Positions 1-13,351 of a stretch of 64,000 bases of DNA are shown in pieces. The position numbers were made by a program, and so were the translations under genes. The notes under the pieces were generated by a model that had not been told where the DNA came from, ran no database searches, and saw only the letters and a list, made by a program, of their open reading frames with translations. The stretch comes from Ephemeroptericola cinctiostellae (GTDB taxonomy: Bacteria > Pseudomonadota > Gammaproteobacteria > Burkholderiales > Burkholderiaceae): NCBI RefSeq assembly GCF_003339525.1, contig NZ_CP031124.1:930001-994000 (forward strand). The letters run 5' to 3'. Position 1 is the stretch's first letter. Every line of letters starts with the position of its first letter.

Positions 1-189
1 CGCATTGGCGTATTTCAAGTCATGCCTGTGTCCACCGACATGCAAAATTTAATTGCACGAAATTGCAGCGCGCAAGAGTTGCGTGATCAAGCGCGGGCAG
101 AGGGCGTGCTTAACTTGCGTGAGGCTGGCTTGCTGAAGGTGAAAGCGGGTTTGTGTGCGCTGAATGAAATCATGGTGGCGACGATATGA
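1..189 (+). CDS. pilB: Type IV pilus assembly ATPase PilB, C-terminal end (partial)
   Basis: The frame is open from base 1 and stops at 187-189. The last 62 residues (RIGVFQVMPV near the start, then a helical stretch with LIARNCSAQELRDQA and a final ALNEIMVATI) match the end of the GspE/PilB secretion ATPase family, where R-x-G-x-x-E/Q-V-M-P-V-x leads into the C-terminal helices. The catalytic Walker motifs lie outside the window. It is followed on the same strand by pilC and pilD, the usual betaproteobacterial pilus assembly cluster. PilB powers pilus extension from the cytoplasmic side of the inner membrane. Identification rests on the short C-terminus plus context. Confidence 0.85.
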   Translation, partial: RIGVFQVMPVSTDMQNLIARNCSAQELRDQARAEGVLNLREAGLLKVKAGLCALNEIMVATI

Positions 190-407
190 CCTTGTTTGAC
201 TCGGTTTGTGGTCAAAAACACGACATCATGCTGCGAATAATGTCAAAAATTCGTTAATGAAATTGCTTGCCTTTCACCACATGAATCGTTTTTTTGAAGA
301 AATGGGTCGATCATTCAAAATTTTGCTCATGGGTTTACATGGGTTTTTCTGAACTTTTAACACTCACAAAATGGTTTTTACTTTGTGACCAACGTATGAA
401 ATAAAAC

Positions 408-1616
408 ATGCTCGATACAATCAATGCACCCGTTAACCGTTATGCTTGGCACGGGCAGAACCGTGCGGGGCAAGTGTTGTCTGGGATTTTGTACGGTGAA
501 GATAAAAACAGTGTGCGAGAGCAGTTGGAGCAGCGAGGCATCATTGCCAAGAGTGTTTCCAGCCGGCGTGAGCCATGGCGTCGACCTGTTGCACAGCGGG
601 ATGTCACCAAATTTCTGCAAGAAATGGGCACCTTGTATGATGCTGGCGTGCCTTTACTGCGGGTGTTGGATGTGTTGTTATACAGCCAAAAAAATCTGCA
701 TTTTCGTGGCGTGATTCAAACCATGCGTTTGGACATTGAGCGTGGCGAATCGCTGCATCGTGCTCTGCGCCACCATCCTCGGGTGTTCGATGAGTTGACC
801 TGTAACTTGATCGAAAGTGGTGAAACGGCAGGGCGGTTGACGGAGGTGTTGAAAAACATTGTGTACACGCAGGAGCGCCGTCAGCAATTGGCGAGTCAAA
901 TCAAAACGGCTTTGTCATACCCTGTTTTTGTCATCCTTGTTGCTTCTTTGGTGTGGATATTGGTCTTGGGTTGGGTGGTGCCTGTATTTGAGGGGGTTTA
1001 TCGAAGCAGTGGCAAACCTTTGCCGTGGCTGACCCAGATGTTGATTGATGGCTCGCGCGCGATGCGGGTCAGTGGTTTGTGGGTGTTGTTGGCTGGCGTA
1101 TTAGGGGTGATGTTTTTGGCGCGCTGGGAAAATGTCCGTTGGCGCTATTTCATTGATAACTTAAAGTTGAAAATGCCTGTTTTTGGTGGCTTGCTGAGCA
1201 CCGCATGGCATGCGCAATTTGCCCGAACCTTGGGTTTGCTGTATCAATCAGGGGTGCCTTTGCACCAATCACTTGGCATTGCAGCACGCTCAGTATCGCA
1301 TCGTCCAATGCGTGATGCGATCAATGAGTGCACGCAACATGTGTTAAATGGTCACAGTTTATCTTTGTCTATGGCGCAGTACGCGTTGTTTGAAAGCAGT
1401 TTGGTGCAGCGCATTCAGATTGGTGAGGAATCCGGTATGTTGACGGAAATGTTGGCGCAACATGCGAGTCACAATGAGTTTTTGGTGGAGCAAACCATTA
1501 AACGTTTGTCTGCATTGGTCGAGCCGATGCTGATTGTCTTGATTGGCTTGATGGTCGGCGTGATGGTTGTGGCGCTGTATTGGCCTATTTTAAATTTAGG
1601 TACGGTGCTGCGATGA
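408..1616 (+). CDS. pilC: Type IV pilus inner-membrane platform protein PilC (type II secretion F family)
   Basis: 402 residues, the normal PilC length. It has two homologous T2SSF domains (about residues 60-190 and 265-390), each with the pattern F-x-x-x-(L/M)-G-x-L-x-x-x-G-V-P-L-x-x (QEMGTLYDAGVPLLRVL; ARTLGLLYQSGVPLHQSL). Hydrophobic segments lie near residues 168-190, 218-240 and 370-395. Each domain also has the conserved E-x-G-E/S-x-x-G-x-L-x-E motif (IESGETAGRLTEVL; IGEESGMLTEML). PilC is the inner-membrane platform on which PilB acts. It lies 218 bp after pilB and overlaps pilD by 4 bases (ATGA), implying translational coupling. Confidence 0.96.
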   Translation: MLDTINAPVNRYAWHGQNRAGQVLSGILYGEDKNSVREQLEQRGIIAKSVSSRREPWRRPVAQRDVTKFLQEMGTLYDAGVPLLRVLDVLLYSQKNLHFRGVIQTMRLDIERGESLHRALRHHPRVFDELTCNLIESGETAGRLTEVLKNIVYTQERRQQLASQIKTALSYPVFVILVASLVWILVLGWVVPVFEGVYRSSGKPLPWLTQMLIDGSRAMRVSGLWVLLAGVLGVMFLARWENVRWRYFIDNLKLKMPVFGGLLSTAWHAQFARTLGLLYQSGVPLHQSLGIAARSVSHRPMRDAINECTQHVLNGHSLSLSMAQYALFESSLVQRIQIGEESGMLTEMLAQHASHNEFLVEQTIKRLSALVEPMLIVLIGLMVGVMVVALYWPILNLGTVLR

Positions 1617-2395
1617 TGCTGTTTGTTTGGATGCTTGTGTTTGTGTTGGCTGCGGTGTTCGGTAGCTTTGCAAATGTACTGGTGTATCGTTTACCTCTGA
1701 TGGTGTTGAGTGAAGAGGCCAGTGATGAACGGGGATTGATGTTTAATTTGGCCTGCCCAGCATCACATTGCCCTGCATGCGAGACACCTTTGCGTTGGTG
1801 GCATAACATCCCTTTGGTGAGTTACATTGTGCTGAGTGGGCGATGTGGCTTCTGCGGTGCACCGATTCCACGGCGATACTTTTGGATTGAGTTGGGTTCG
1901 GTGATCATTGGGTTGTATTGTTATGGACAGTTTGGCTGGTCTGTCCATGCCTTGATGTGGTTTGTGTTTTTGTACCTTTTATGGGTGATGAGCTGGATCG
2001 ATGTGGCGCATTTTCTGTTGCCAGATGTTTTGACTTTATTGCTATTGTGGCTGGCTCTGGTGTGGAAGGCTTTGGTGATGCCAGAGCAGCTGGTTGATGC
2101 CGTTTTGGGTGCTGCTTTGGGTTATGTGCTTTTGCGGGTGGTGTATGAGGTGCATCATTATTTTACGGGTCGCCAAGGAATGGGCATGGGGGATATGAAG
2201 TTGATGTCAGCCATTGGTGCATGGTTGGGTTTGCTTCAGGTGCCCAATGTGTTGTTGGCCTCCTGTGCCGCTGCTTTGCTTTATGCGGCGTATGTTCGAC
2301 TGCGTTTTCAAACGGTTGTGATTCCTTTTGGCCCTTTTTTAGCTTTTGGTGGGGTGCTTGTGTTGTGCGCCCGTCAGTACTTTAACTTGGGTTAA
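1613..2395 (+). CDS. pilD: Prepilin peptidase / N-methyltransferase PilD
   Basis: An integral-membrane aspartic protease that cleaves type IV prepilin leaders and methylates the new N-terminal Phe. The start is taken at the ATG at 1613, which overlaps the pilC stop as ATGA. An upstream in-frame TTG at 1580 would lie inside pilC and is unlikely. The N-terminal cytoplasmic domain carries the two CxxC pairs of a zinc site (HCPAC then CGFCG). The catalytic aspartates are in SWIDVAHFLLPD and GMGDMKL (the GxGD motif). About eight hydrophobic segments fit the family. About 260 residues, slightly shorter than typical PilD (about 290). Confidence 0.95.
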   Translation: MMLFVWMLVFVLAAVFGSFANVLVYRLPLMVLSEEASDERGLMFNLACPASHCPACETPLRWWHNIPLVSYIVLSGRCGFCGAPIPRRYFWIELGSVIIGLYCYGQFGWSVHALMWFVFLYLLWVMSWIDVAHFLLPDVLTLLLLWLALVWKALVMPEQLVDAVLGAALGYVLLRVVYEVHHYFTGRQGMGMGDMKLMSAIGAWLGLLQVPNVLLASCAAALLYAAYVRLRFQTVVIPFGPFLAFGGVLVLCARQYFNLG

Positions 2396-2398
2396 GCC

Positions 2399-3091
2399 AT
2401 GTTTCCCTTGATTTTAAACAATCACTTACGGCCTATCGTACGACCCAATCGTTTGCCCAGCGGTCTAAATGTTGGTTTGACGGGCGGTATAGGGAGCGGC
2501 AAATCAATGGTGGCTCGACTTTTGGTTGAGCAAGGAGCAGCCCTGATCGACTTGGATGCGATTGCGCATGAATTGACTGCTGCGAATGGGAAAGCCATGC
2601 CAAGTATAGAGCGTGCGTTTGGTGCTCAGGTTGTGGCAGAAGATGGGGCTTTGAATCGCAGTGTGATGCGTGATCTTATTTTTAATGACTCACATCATAA
2701 AGCACGGCTTGAAGCCATCATTCACCCCTTGATTCTTTCGACGGCAATTGAGCTGGCGCATTTGAAAGCCAGAAACACCCCGCTGTGCGTGTTATACGAC
2801 ATTCCCCTGTTGGCAAGCAGTACAGAGTGGCTGCAATTGCTGGACTGGATCGTTGTTGTTGATTGTTCAGAAGAGGTCAGGGTGCAGCGCATTCGTGCCA
2901 GAGGTCCACATTTGACTGAGGAAATGGTGCATCGAATTATCTCTTCACAGGCCAGTACCGCTGAGATGAAAGCCGTTGCAAATGCAGTGTTGGATAACAC
3001 AGAAAACGATGTGAAACACTTGCAACTCAAGGGACAAGTCAATATACTGACTGGATATATTAGACGTATTAACTCCTCTTGCATGAAATAA
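2399..3091 (+). CDS. coaE: Dephospho-CoA kinase
   Basis: Catalyses the last step of coenzyme A synthesis, phosphorylating the 3'-hydroxyl of dephospho-CoA. The P-loop GLTGGIGSGKS lies at about residues 27-37, followed by the family hallmarks DLDAIAHEL, IHPLI and YDIPLLASS. The R-x-R-x-R arginine region appears as RVQRIRARG. 230 residues, slightly longer than usual because of about 20 extra N-terminal residues; a later start is possible but no internal ATG fits. It lies 3 bases after pilD and 7 bases before the ATG of zapD, so it belongs to the pil-coaE-zapD-yacG unit found across betaproteobacteria. Confidence 0.95.
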   Translation: MFPLILNNHLRPIVRPNRLPSGLNVGLTGGIGSGKSMVARLLVEQGAALIDLDAIAHELTAANGKAMPSIERAFGAQVVAEDGALNRSVMRDLIFNDSHHKARLEAIIHPLILSTAIELAHLKARNTPLCVLYDIPLLASSTEWLQLLDWIVVVDCSEEVRVQRIRARGPHLTEEMVHRIISSQASTAEMKAVANAVLDNTENDVKHLQLKGQVNILTGYIRRINSSCMK

Positions 3092-3098
3092 GTTGCCC

Positions 3099-3899
3099 AT
3101 GACACCTGTAGCGCCCCAACGCTCCGCGCACACCTTGTTTGAGTTCCCTTTGAACGAGCGTTTTCGCACGTATTTGAGGCTCGAAGCTTTGTATCGTAGA
3201 TGGCAGCACTTCTTGGCTCAAGACTCAGAGCAAGACCATCACAGTGCCATGTTGATTCTGTTTGAAATCCATGACTTTGCTTTTCGCTACGACATCAAAG
3301 GTGATTTGTTGCTTGATTTGAATCGCTATAAACAAGCTTTGAATCATTTGCGTCACTTGCCTGAATTGTCAGAACAAAAGCTGACTCAAACCTTGATGTA
3401 CTTGTCTGATGCACAAAAGCAAGTGGAACAATCAGCGAAGTTTGGCAGTACCTTGCCTGACAATGATTGGTTGTTGAATGTAAAGACTCGCATTGTTGTG
3501 CCTGGCGGAATTTGCAGTTTTGATGTTGCTTTTTATTACCAGTGGCTGCAGCAGCCTGCTAATGTCCGATGCGTGGATTTAGAAGCGTGGTTGATGCCCT
3601 TGATGCCCATGTTTGAAGCATTGAAGTTTATCTTGTTGATTGTCCGTGATGCTCGAAAACATAAGTCATGCATCACACAAGACAAAACTTATCAACAACC
3701 CCTTAACGGTGTGCGGTTTGACATGTTGCAGGTTGAGCTTGCTGACACATCCCCTTACCTTCCAGACATTAGTGCAAACAAACATGTTGTTTGGCTGCGT
3801 TTCTCGTTGCCGAGTTTCCGCTCTCAACCTCAACACCTTCGTGTTGATCCAAGCCAGCCTGAAATTAATTTCGAGCTTAATTTGTGCGGAATGCATTAA
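3099..3899 (+). CDS. zapD: Cell division protein ZapD
   Basis: ZapD (YacF) cross-links FtsZ filaments at the division ring. The N-terminus FEFPLNERFRTYLRLE is the family signature, followed by a mainly helical first half and a beta-rich second half ending in residues such as DINFELNLC (here PEINFELNLCGMH). About 266 residues, close to the E. coli protein (247). The ATG at 3099 is preferred; an in-frame TTG two codons upstream (3093) gives almost the same protein. It is preceded by coaE and followed by yacG, the conserved order. Confidence 0.93.
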   Translation: MTPVAPQRSAHTLFEFPLNERFRTYLRLEALYRRWQHFLAQDSEQDHHSAMLILFEIHDFAFRYDIKGDLLLDLNRYKQALNHLRHLPELSEQKLTQTLMYLSDAQKQVEQSAKFGSTLPDNDWLLNVKTRIVVPGGICSFDVAFYYQWLQQPANVRCVDLEAWLMPLMPMFEALKFILLIVRDARKHKSCITQDKTYQQPLNGVRFDMLQVELADTSPYLPDISANKHVVWLRFSLPSFRSQPQHLRVDPSQPEINFELNLCGMH

Positions 3900-3920
3900 C
3901 TAATTAAATGGTTATTCGTT

Positions 3921-4124
3921 ATGCCTCAAATTACATGTCCAACCTGCGGTGATCGCCATGAGTACGACACCACATCGCCATTTCGCCCTTTTTGCTCAGA
4001 ACGTTGTAAATTGATTGACCTCGGCGCATGGTCTCAAGAGTCGTATAAAATACCTGTAACGCAAGAACATATGGCGACTGACCTTGATGACCACGTTTTG
4101 GAACATACGCCAATCTCTCATTGA
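3921..4124 (+). CDS. yacG: DNA gyrase inhibitor / zinc-ribbon protein YacG
   Basis: A 67-residue zinc-binding protein. Four zinc ligands are visible as CPTCG (residues 6-10) and FCSERCK (around residues 25-31), together with the family signature F-R-P-F-C-S-x-R-C-K-x-I-D-L-G-x-W. In E. coli YacG binds GyrB and inhibits gyrase. It is the last gene of the pilus/coaE/zapD unit, 21 bases after zapD. Confidence 0.93.
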   Translation: MPQITCPTCGDRHEYDTTSPFRPFCSERCKLIDLGAWSQESYKIPVTQEHMATDLDDHVLEHTPISH

Positions 4125-4146
4125 GTCACGTATTTGAAAATACTTG

Positions 4147-4175
4147 TTGACAGTTAAGGCGAAAGTGTTCATAAT
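4147..4175 (+). promoter_or_regulatory. rRNA operon promoter P1 (upstream copy)
   Basis: TTGACA at 4147-4152 and CATAAT at 4170-4175 with a 17-bp spacer, a near-consensus sigma-70 promoter. The sequence after the -10 (TCTCGTTTCTCTGCTG) resembles that after the second promoter, so the two look like a duplicated promoter unit. Confidence 0.85.
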
Positions 4176-4276
4176 CTCGTTTCTCTGCTGCTGAGGCGGC
4201 GAGAAAAAGCGGTGTGAAGGGTTAGTTGGGCGTTCGAGTTTGTTGTTGATGTTAAAAAATAAACTTAAAAAAATGC

Positions 4277-4305
4277 TTGACGAACTGGTTTGAATGCTTC
4301 ATAAT
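4277..4305 (+). promoter_or_regulatory. rRNA operon promoter P2 (downstream copy)
   Basis: TTGACG at 4277-4282 and CATAAT at 4300-4305 with a 17-bp spacer. An A/T-rich tract at about 4250-4273 lies directly upstream, as expected of an UP element that contacts the RNA polymerase alpha subunit. A boxA-like GATCTTTAAAAATTAACA lies near 4368-4385, ahead of the 16S gene. Confidence 0.85.
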
Positions 4306-4562
4306 CTCGCTTCTGTGCTGATGACGGTGCAGCGAAAAAGAGCCAAGGTTCTGCTTCGGAAAGACAAGATCTTTAAAAATTAACAGCCGATAAGTGTGGG
4401 CGTTTGTGGTGTAGTCGAGAGCTTAGGTTCTAGACGTTAAACCATAGAGGCTCATACTTGACGAAACAAAGCAATGAGAATGGTGTTAAAGCCATTTGAA
4501 TTAAAATGTCAGTCAATACTTGAGTAGCCGTAGCGATACGGCAAATGCGAAAGCAATGAATT

Positions 4563-6109
<1,547 letters not shown>

Positions 6110-6175
6110 GAGATAGAAAAGCCATAAACGTCCACACTTATCGGAATGTTAAACAAAAGAACAGTAAATCCTAAT

Positions 6176-6251
6176 GGGGGATTAGCTCAGCTGGGAGAGC
6201 ACCTGCTTTGCAAGCAGGGGGTCGTCGGTTCGATCCCGTCATCCTCCACCA
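6176..6251 (+). tRNA. tRNA-Ala (anticodon TGC)
   Basis: 76 nt with CCA encoded at 6249-6251. The acceptor stem GGGGGAT pairs with ATCCTCC (one G-U). Anticodon TGC is at 6209-6211 and the T-loop GGTTCGATCC is present. It is the first of two tRNAs in the 16S-23S spacer. Confidence 0.98.
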
Positions 6252-6270
6252 AGAATGTTGGATCGAAGAC

Positions 6271-6347
6271 GGGTCTTTAGCTCAGTTGGTTAGAGCACTG
6301 TGTTGATAACGCAGGGGTCGATGGTTCGAGTCCATCAAGACCCACCA
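6271..6347 (+). tRNA. tRNA-Ile (anticodon GAT)
   Basis: 77 nt with CCA encoded at 6345-6347. The acceptor stem GGGTCTT pairs with AAGACCC. Anticodon GAT is at 6305-6307 and the T-loop is GGTTCGAGTCC. It lies 19 bases after tRNA-Ala, the reverse of the usual Ile-then-Ala order. Confidence 0.98.
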
Positions 6348-6750
6348 CATGACTGTTCTTAAAGTATTTATTGTTGTTTAATTTCGACTTGTCTTATTCC
6401 AAGTGAATCATTAAGTATCCGCATTGACAAGTGCTGATGCTTAATCCTTTACGAAGGATTATAGCGCAAACGCGCTGGCAGCAATGCCCGGCTGATCTTT
6501 AACAACTAGAAACCAAGCAAATTTAACAGTGATAATATGATGTGTTCAAGGAATTGAATGCATGTTTTAACACGGGTTAGATTGCATCAAAATAAAGTAG
6601 TTCTCAAGAAGTAGTATGAAGAATACGACGTCGATTCAGCAATGAATTGGCACTTGAAATTACGGCAAACAAACCGACACACATACTCATGTAAATGTGT
6701 GTGTCAAAACTAGTGCGAACACTTTATGACCTGAGCGATCAGAGTTATAA
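6348..6750 (+). other. rRNA operon internal spacer between tRNA-Ile and 23S
   Basis: About 400 bases of transcribed spacer with no gene. A boxA-like GATCTTTAACAAC is at 6494-6506, the usual antitermination element ahead of 23S. The stretch AACTAGAAACCAAGC (6502-6516) is nearly complementary to GCTTAGTTTCTAGTC near 9750, after the 23S gene, so the ends of the pre-23S transcript can pair. Confidence 0.75.
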
Positions 6751-9625
<2,875 letters not shown>

Positions 9626-9849
9626 ATAACTGTGGTTGTTCCAGTATAAGCGTCGCACTAATCGATGATCGAAAGATCACGGTTTGTTTGATTGATGTAA
9701 TTTAACTCGTTAAAACCCATCCTAATCAGATGGATGTCACTGTAAATATGCTTAGTTTCTAGTCTGTTGGACGAAAGTTCAACAAAAGACGCCCGATTTT
9801 ATGTTGGCTGTTTGAGGTTTCAACTACTCATAACAGGCAATGCAGGCTT

Positions 9850-9964
9850 TGCCTGACGACCATAGCAAGTTGGTCCCACTCCTTCCCATCCCGAACAGGA
9901 CAGTGAAACGACTTAGCGCCAATGATAGTGCGGATTCCCGTGTGAAAGTAGGTCATCGTCAGGC
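9850..9964 (+). rRNA. rrf: 5S ribosomal RNA
   Basis: Starts with TGCCTGACGACCATAGC and ends with GGTCATCGTCAGGC; the two ends pair as helix I. The conserved CCCATCCCGAAC loop lies at 9885-9896. About 115 nt. It is the last gene of the rRNA operon. Confidence 0.96.
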
Positions 9965-9974
9965 TTTATATACT

Positions 9975-10005
9975 AAACCCCAGCTCTTTGAGCTGGGGTT
10001 TTTTT
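9975..10005 (+). terminator. Rho-independent terminator of the rRNA operon
   Basis: A perfect 12-bp stem, AAACCCCAGCTC (9975-9986) with GAGCTGGGGTTT (9990-10001), around a TTT loop and followed by a T tract to 10005. It lies 10 bases after 5S rRNA. Confidence 0.95.
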
Positions 10006-10193
10006 ATGCGCATTTGAAACCATCAGATGCAACCCAATAAACCATCCATTGGCTGTGTTAGAACAAACACAAGGTATGGGCTATGTGAGCTCGGGGTTGA
10101 GGCAGGCCTGGCTTGGTGCGGTTTTTCTGGTTTGAAGGTCGAACCACTCACCGTTCTGGAGGCAATCATGCCCTGCATGATGATTGTGGCTTT

Positions 10194-10205
10194 TGTGGAT
10201 CCACA
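10194..10205. promoter_or_regulatory. Perfect palindrome upstream of the protocatechuate cluster
   Basis: TGTGGATCCACA is a perfect 12-bp palindrome about 90 bases before the first gene of the lig cluster. Its position suits an operator, but the binding protein cannot be named from sequence. Confidence 0.35.
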
Positions 10206-10298
10206 TTATATAAAAAATAAAGACCCATATCATTTTGTTATATCTGCTAGTCCAATGGCGCACTATTGTGTTTATATGACTGACGTTATGATGTGGTC

Positions 10299-11402
10299 AT
10301 GCAAACACCTCTTTCTACTCTCTTCATGCGCGGCGGCACATCTCGTGGTCCTTTCTTCAAAGAAAGTGATTTGCCTGCTGACATCGCATTGCGCGACCGT
10401 ATTTTGTTGGCGGTCATGGGCTCACCTGATCCCCGCCAGATCGATGGTTTGGGGGGGGCGCACCCACTGACCAGCAAAGTGGGCATTGTTGGTTTGGGAA
10501 CAACAGATGGGGTTGACCTAACTTTTTTATTTGCTCAATTACAGCCCAATAATGACAGCGTCGACACCACGCCGAATTGTGGCAATATGCTGGCGGCGGT
10601 CGTTCCTTTTGCTTTGGAAACGGGCATGGTCAAAGCACAAGGCGTGACCAGTACTTTTCGTGTGTTGACTCTGAATACCGATATGGCTTGCGATATCACG
10701 GTGCAAACACCCAATGGTCAAATCAGTTACGAAGGTGATGCGCGCATTGATGGTGTTCCAAGCACATCTGCGCCAATTACGATTAATTTTCTAGATACGG
10801 CGGGCTCTGTTTGCTCTGGCCTTTTGCCCACAGGCAAAGTCAAAGACACCGTTTCTGTGGATGGTGTTGGCACAATCGAGGTGACGTGCATCGATAATGG
10901 CATGCCATTGATCATCATGCGTGCAGCAGATTTGGGTCGTACAGGCTACGAATCCATTGTGGACATGAATGCGGATGCTGAGCTGAAAATAAAGCTGGAG
11001 GCTTTACGCCTTCATTGCAGTCACTTGATGGGTTTGGGTGATGTCACAAAAAAAAATTATCCAAAGATGACTTTAATTGCAGCACCACGTGATGGTGGCA
11101 GTTTGTCTACGCGCAGTTTCATCCCACATGTGTGCCATGACGCGATTGGTGTTTTGGCCGCAGTCACCGTCGCGACTGCATGTGTACTGGATGGTTCTGT
11201 GACGGAAGGCATTGCGCAGGTGAACGCTGGTCCATCGACATTGATTTCAGTTGAGCATCCAACAGGTGAGTTTTCGGTTGATTTGGCCATTGATCCAAGC
11301 AACCCTCAGAATATCGAGCGTGCAGCATTGTTGCGTACTGCTCGATTGATCATGCGTGGTGAGGCGATGGTATCACGTGCGATTTGGGATGGCTCATTGT
11401 AG
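10299..11402 (+). CDS. 4-oxalomesaconate tautomerase (LigU/GalD type, PrpF family)
   Basis: Interconverts tautomers or isomers of 4-oxalomesaconate between LigI and LigJ in the protocatechuate 4,5-cleavage and gallate pathways. About 367 residues. The N-terminal FMRGGTSRGPFF, PRQIDGLGG and the central NCGNMLAAVVPFA mark the PrpF/diaminopimelate-epimerase-like fold. The ATG at 10299 gives MQTPLSTLFMRGG, typical of the family; an in-frame GTG two codons earlier (10293) is possible. The family also contains aconitate isomerases, so the role rests on the ligJ-ligK-ligI neighbours. A terminator follows, so it may be made partly as its own transcript. Confidence 0.87.
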   Translation: MQTPLSTLFMRGGTSRGPFFKESDLPADIALRDRILLAVMGSPDPRQIDGLGGAHPLTSKVGIVGLGTTDGVDLTFLFAQLQPNNDSVDTTPNCGNMLAAVVPFALETGMVKAQGVTSTFRVLTLNTDMACDITVQTPNGQISYEGDARIDGVPSTSAPITINFLDTAGSVCSGLLPTGKVKDTVSVDGVGTIEVTCIDNGMPLIIMRAADLGRTGYESIVDMNADAELKIKLEALRLHCSHLMGLGDVTKKNYPKMTLIAAPRDGGSLSTRSFIPHVCHDAIGVLAAVTVATACVLDGSVTEGIAQVNAGPSTLISVEHPTGEFSVDLAIDPSNPQNIERAALLRTARLIMRGEAMVSRAIWDGSL

Positions 11403-11447
11403 GATGCTGCAACAGAGGTGGTCGTAAGGATCGTTGTATCGGTTTAT

Positions 11448-11470
11448 ACCCAAGTGGTTTTGGGTTTTTT
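11448..11470 (+). terminator. Probable Rho-independent terminator between tautomerase gene and ligJ
   Basis: Stem ACCCAA (11448-11453) with TTGGGT (11460-11465), a 6-nt loop, then TTTTT. The stem is only 6 bp, so it may be partial or an attenuator within the lig cluster. Confidence 0.6.
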
Positions 11471-11515
11471 ATTTAAAAAGTGATGGGCACACCCATCCAT
11501 ACACAGGAGATCACC

Positions 11516-12544
11516 ATGATTATTGATTGCCACGGTCATTACACCACCGCACCAAAAGCGCTAGAAGAATGGCGTAACCGTCAAATCGCAGGGATCAAAG
11601 ACCCCGCCATGATGCCAAAAGTGTCAGAACTAAAAATCAGCGATGATGAGTTATGCGAAACCATTGAGCTGAATCAATTGCGTTTGATGAAAGAGCGCGG
11701 CAGCGATTTGACCATTTTTTCACCACGTGCGAGTTTTATGGCGCATCACATTGGTGATTTCAATGTGTCGAGCACTTGGGCGGCGATTTGTAATGAGCTG
11801 TGCTATCGCGTCAGTCAATTGTTTCCAGATCATTTTGTTCCCGCCGCGATGTTGCCGCAATCACCGGGTGTTGATCCAGCGACTTGTATTCTTGAGTTGG
11901 AAAAATGCGTCAACGAGTACGGTAATGTGGGCATCAATTTGAATCCTGACCCAAGTGGTGGACACTGGACATCCCCACCCTTGTCAGACAAAAGCTGGTA
12001 TCCGATTTATGAAAAAATGGTCGAGTACGACATCCCTGCAATGATTCACGTCAGCACCAGTTGCAATGCTTGTTTCCACACCACGGGTGCACATTACTTG
12101 AACGCAGACACGACGGCATTTATGCAATGCCTGACCAGTGATTTATTTAAAGATTTCCCCACTTTGCGCTTCTTGATTCCACACGGCGGCGGTGCTGTGC
12201 CTTATCACTGGGGGCGTTTTCGTGGCCTTGCTCAAGAATTGAAAAAGCCCTTGTTAGAAGACCATTTGCTCAACAATATTTTCTTTGACACCTGTGTTTA
12301 TCATCAACCTGGTATTAACTTGCTCAATACCGTGATTCCTGTAAAAAATGTATTGTTCGCTTCTGAAATGATTGGCGCAGTGCGCGGCATTGACCCACAA
12401 ACGGGTCATTACTACGATGACACCAAACGATACATCGAAGCATCACCAATTTTGTCAAATGAAGACCGTTTCCAAATTTATGAGGGCAATGCCCGCCGCG
12501 TCTTTCCACGTTTGGATGCGAAGCTTAAAGCCAAAGGACAATAA
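11516..12544 (+). CDS. ligJ: 4-oxalomesaconate hydratase LigJ (amidohydrolase superfamily)
   Basis: Hydrates 4-oxalomesaconate to 4-carboxy-4-hydroxy-2-oxoadipate (CHA). 342 residues from the ATG at 11516, chosen because CAGGAGA lies just upstream; an earlier in-frame ATG at 11480 has no such site. Zinc-binding HxH appears at the N-terminus (IDCHGHY) and a further metal-site region is [14 protein letters not shown]. The body [18 protein letters not shown] stretch is typical of LigJ. It precedes ligK by 2 bases, so the hydratase and aldolase are co-translated. Confidence 0.93.
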   Translation: MIIDCHGHYTTAPKALEEWRNRQIAGIKDPAMMPKVSELKISDDELCETIELNQLRLMKERGSDLTIFSPRASFMAHHIGDFNVSSTWAAICNELCYRVSQLFPDHFVPAAMLPQSPGVDPATCILELEKCVNEYGNVGINLNPDPSGGHWTSPPLSDKSWYPIYEKMVEYDIPAMIHVSTSCNACFHTTGAHYLNADTTAFMQCLTSDLFKDFPTLRFLIPHGGGAVPYHWGRFRGLAQELKKPLLEDHLLNNIFFDTCVYHQPGINLLNTVIPVKNVLFASEMIGAVRGIDPQTGHYYDDTKRYIEASPILSNEDRFQIYEGNARRVFPRLDAKLKAKGQ

Positions 12545-12546
12545 TC

Positions 12547-13236
12547 ATGAGCATGAATAATTTAGGTGTTGTTAAACGCAACATCGTTCGCGCAGATCAA
12601 GCTGCTGTTGCACGTTTATCGAAACTCGGCGTAGCAACCATCCATGAGGCGATGGGACGGGTTGGGTTGATGAAGCCGTATATGCGCCCCATTTATCATG
12701 GCGCGAACATCTGTGGCACAGCAATTACGGTGTTGTTGCAACCGGGTGACAACTGGATGATGCACGTCGCTGCTGAGCAGATTCAAGTGGGTGATGTGGT
12801 GGTGGCCGCCTGCACGACTGAAAATGAAGATGGTTTTTTTGGTGATTTGCTCGCCACATCATTTCAAGCGCGTGGTGCACGCGGGCTGATCATTGATGGC
12901 GGCGTGCGTGATGTCAAAGATTTGACCGAAATGAATTTTCCCGTGTTTTCGAAGGCGATTCATGCCAAAGGCACGATTAAGGCGACCTTGGGTTCAGTTA
13001 ATATTCCCATTGTATGTGCTGGCGCGGTGGTGAACGCAGGTGATGTGGTGATTGCAGACATTGACGGCGTGGTGGTGGTGCCTGCGGCCATCGCTGAGCA
13101 GGTCGCTGATGCCGCTGAAAAGCGTGAAAGTTTTGAAGGTGAAAAACGTGCAAAACTGGCGGCGGGCGTGTTGGGCTTGGACATGTACAAGATGCGTGAG
13201 CCATTGGAAAAAGCAGGTTTGAAGTACATTGATTAA
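12547..13236 (+). CDS. ligK: 4-carboxy-4-hydroxy-2-oxoadipate aldolase/oxaloacetate decarboxylase LigK
   Basis: Cleaves CHA to pyruvate and oxaloacetate, the final step of the 4,5-cleavage pathway, and usually also decarboxylates oxaloacetate. 229 residues of the RraA-like class II aldolase fold. Visible motifs are [36 protein letters not shown] and [12 protein letters not shown], where the Arg and Asp of GGVRD bind substrate and divalent metal. It follows ligJ and precedes ligI. Confidence 0.93.
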   Translation: MSMNNLGVVKRNIVRADQAAVARLSKLGVATIHEAMGRVGLMKPYMRPIYHGANICGTAITVLLQPGDNWMMHVAAEQIQVGDVVVAACTTENEDGFFGDLLATSFQARGARGLIIDGGVRDVKDLTEMNFPVFSKAIHAKGTIKATLGSVNIPIVCAGAVVNAGDVVIADIDGVVVVPAAIAEQVADAAEKRESFEGEKRAKLAAGVLGLDMYKMREPLEKAGLKYID

Positions 13237-13351
13237 CAAGTAAAAGCACATGCGCGATGCTTGATCGAGGTCAATCTAGAAGTCGATTGAAGTGTTCACA
13301 AGCAGGCGGCATGCCACATTTGAAAAATACAACAACACGTCAGGAGATGAT

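Noticed and set aside
10027-10470. 147-codon plus-strand frame before and into the tautomerase gene
   Set aside because: It overlaps the tautomerase in another frame and has no recognisable features; composition looks non-coding.
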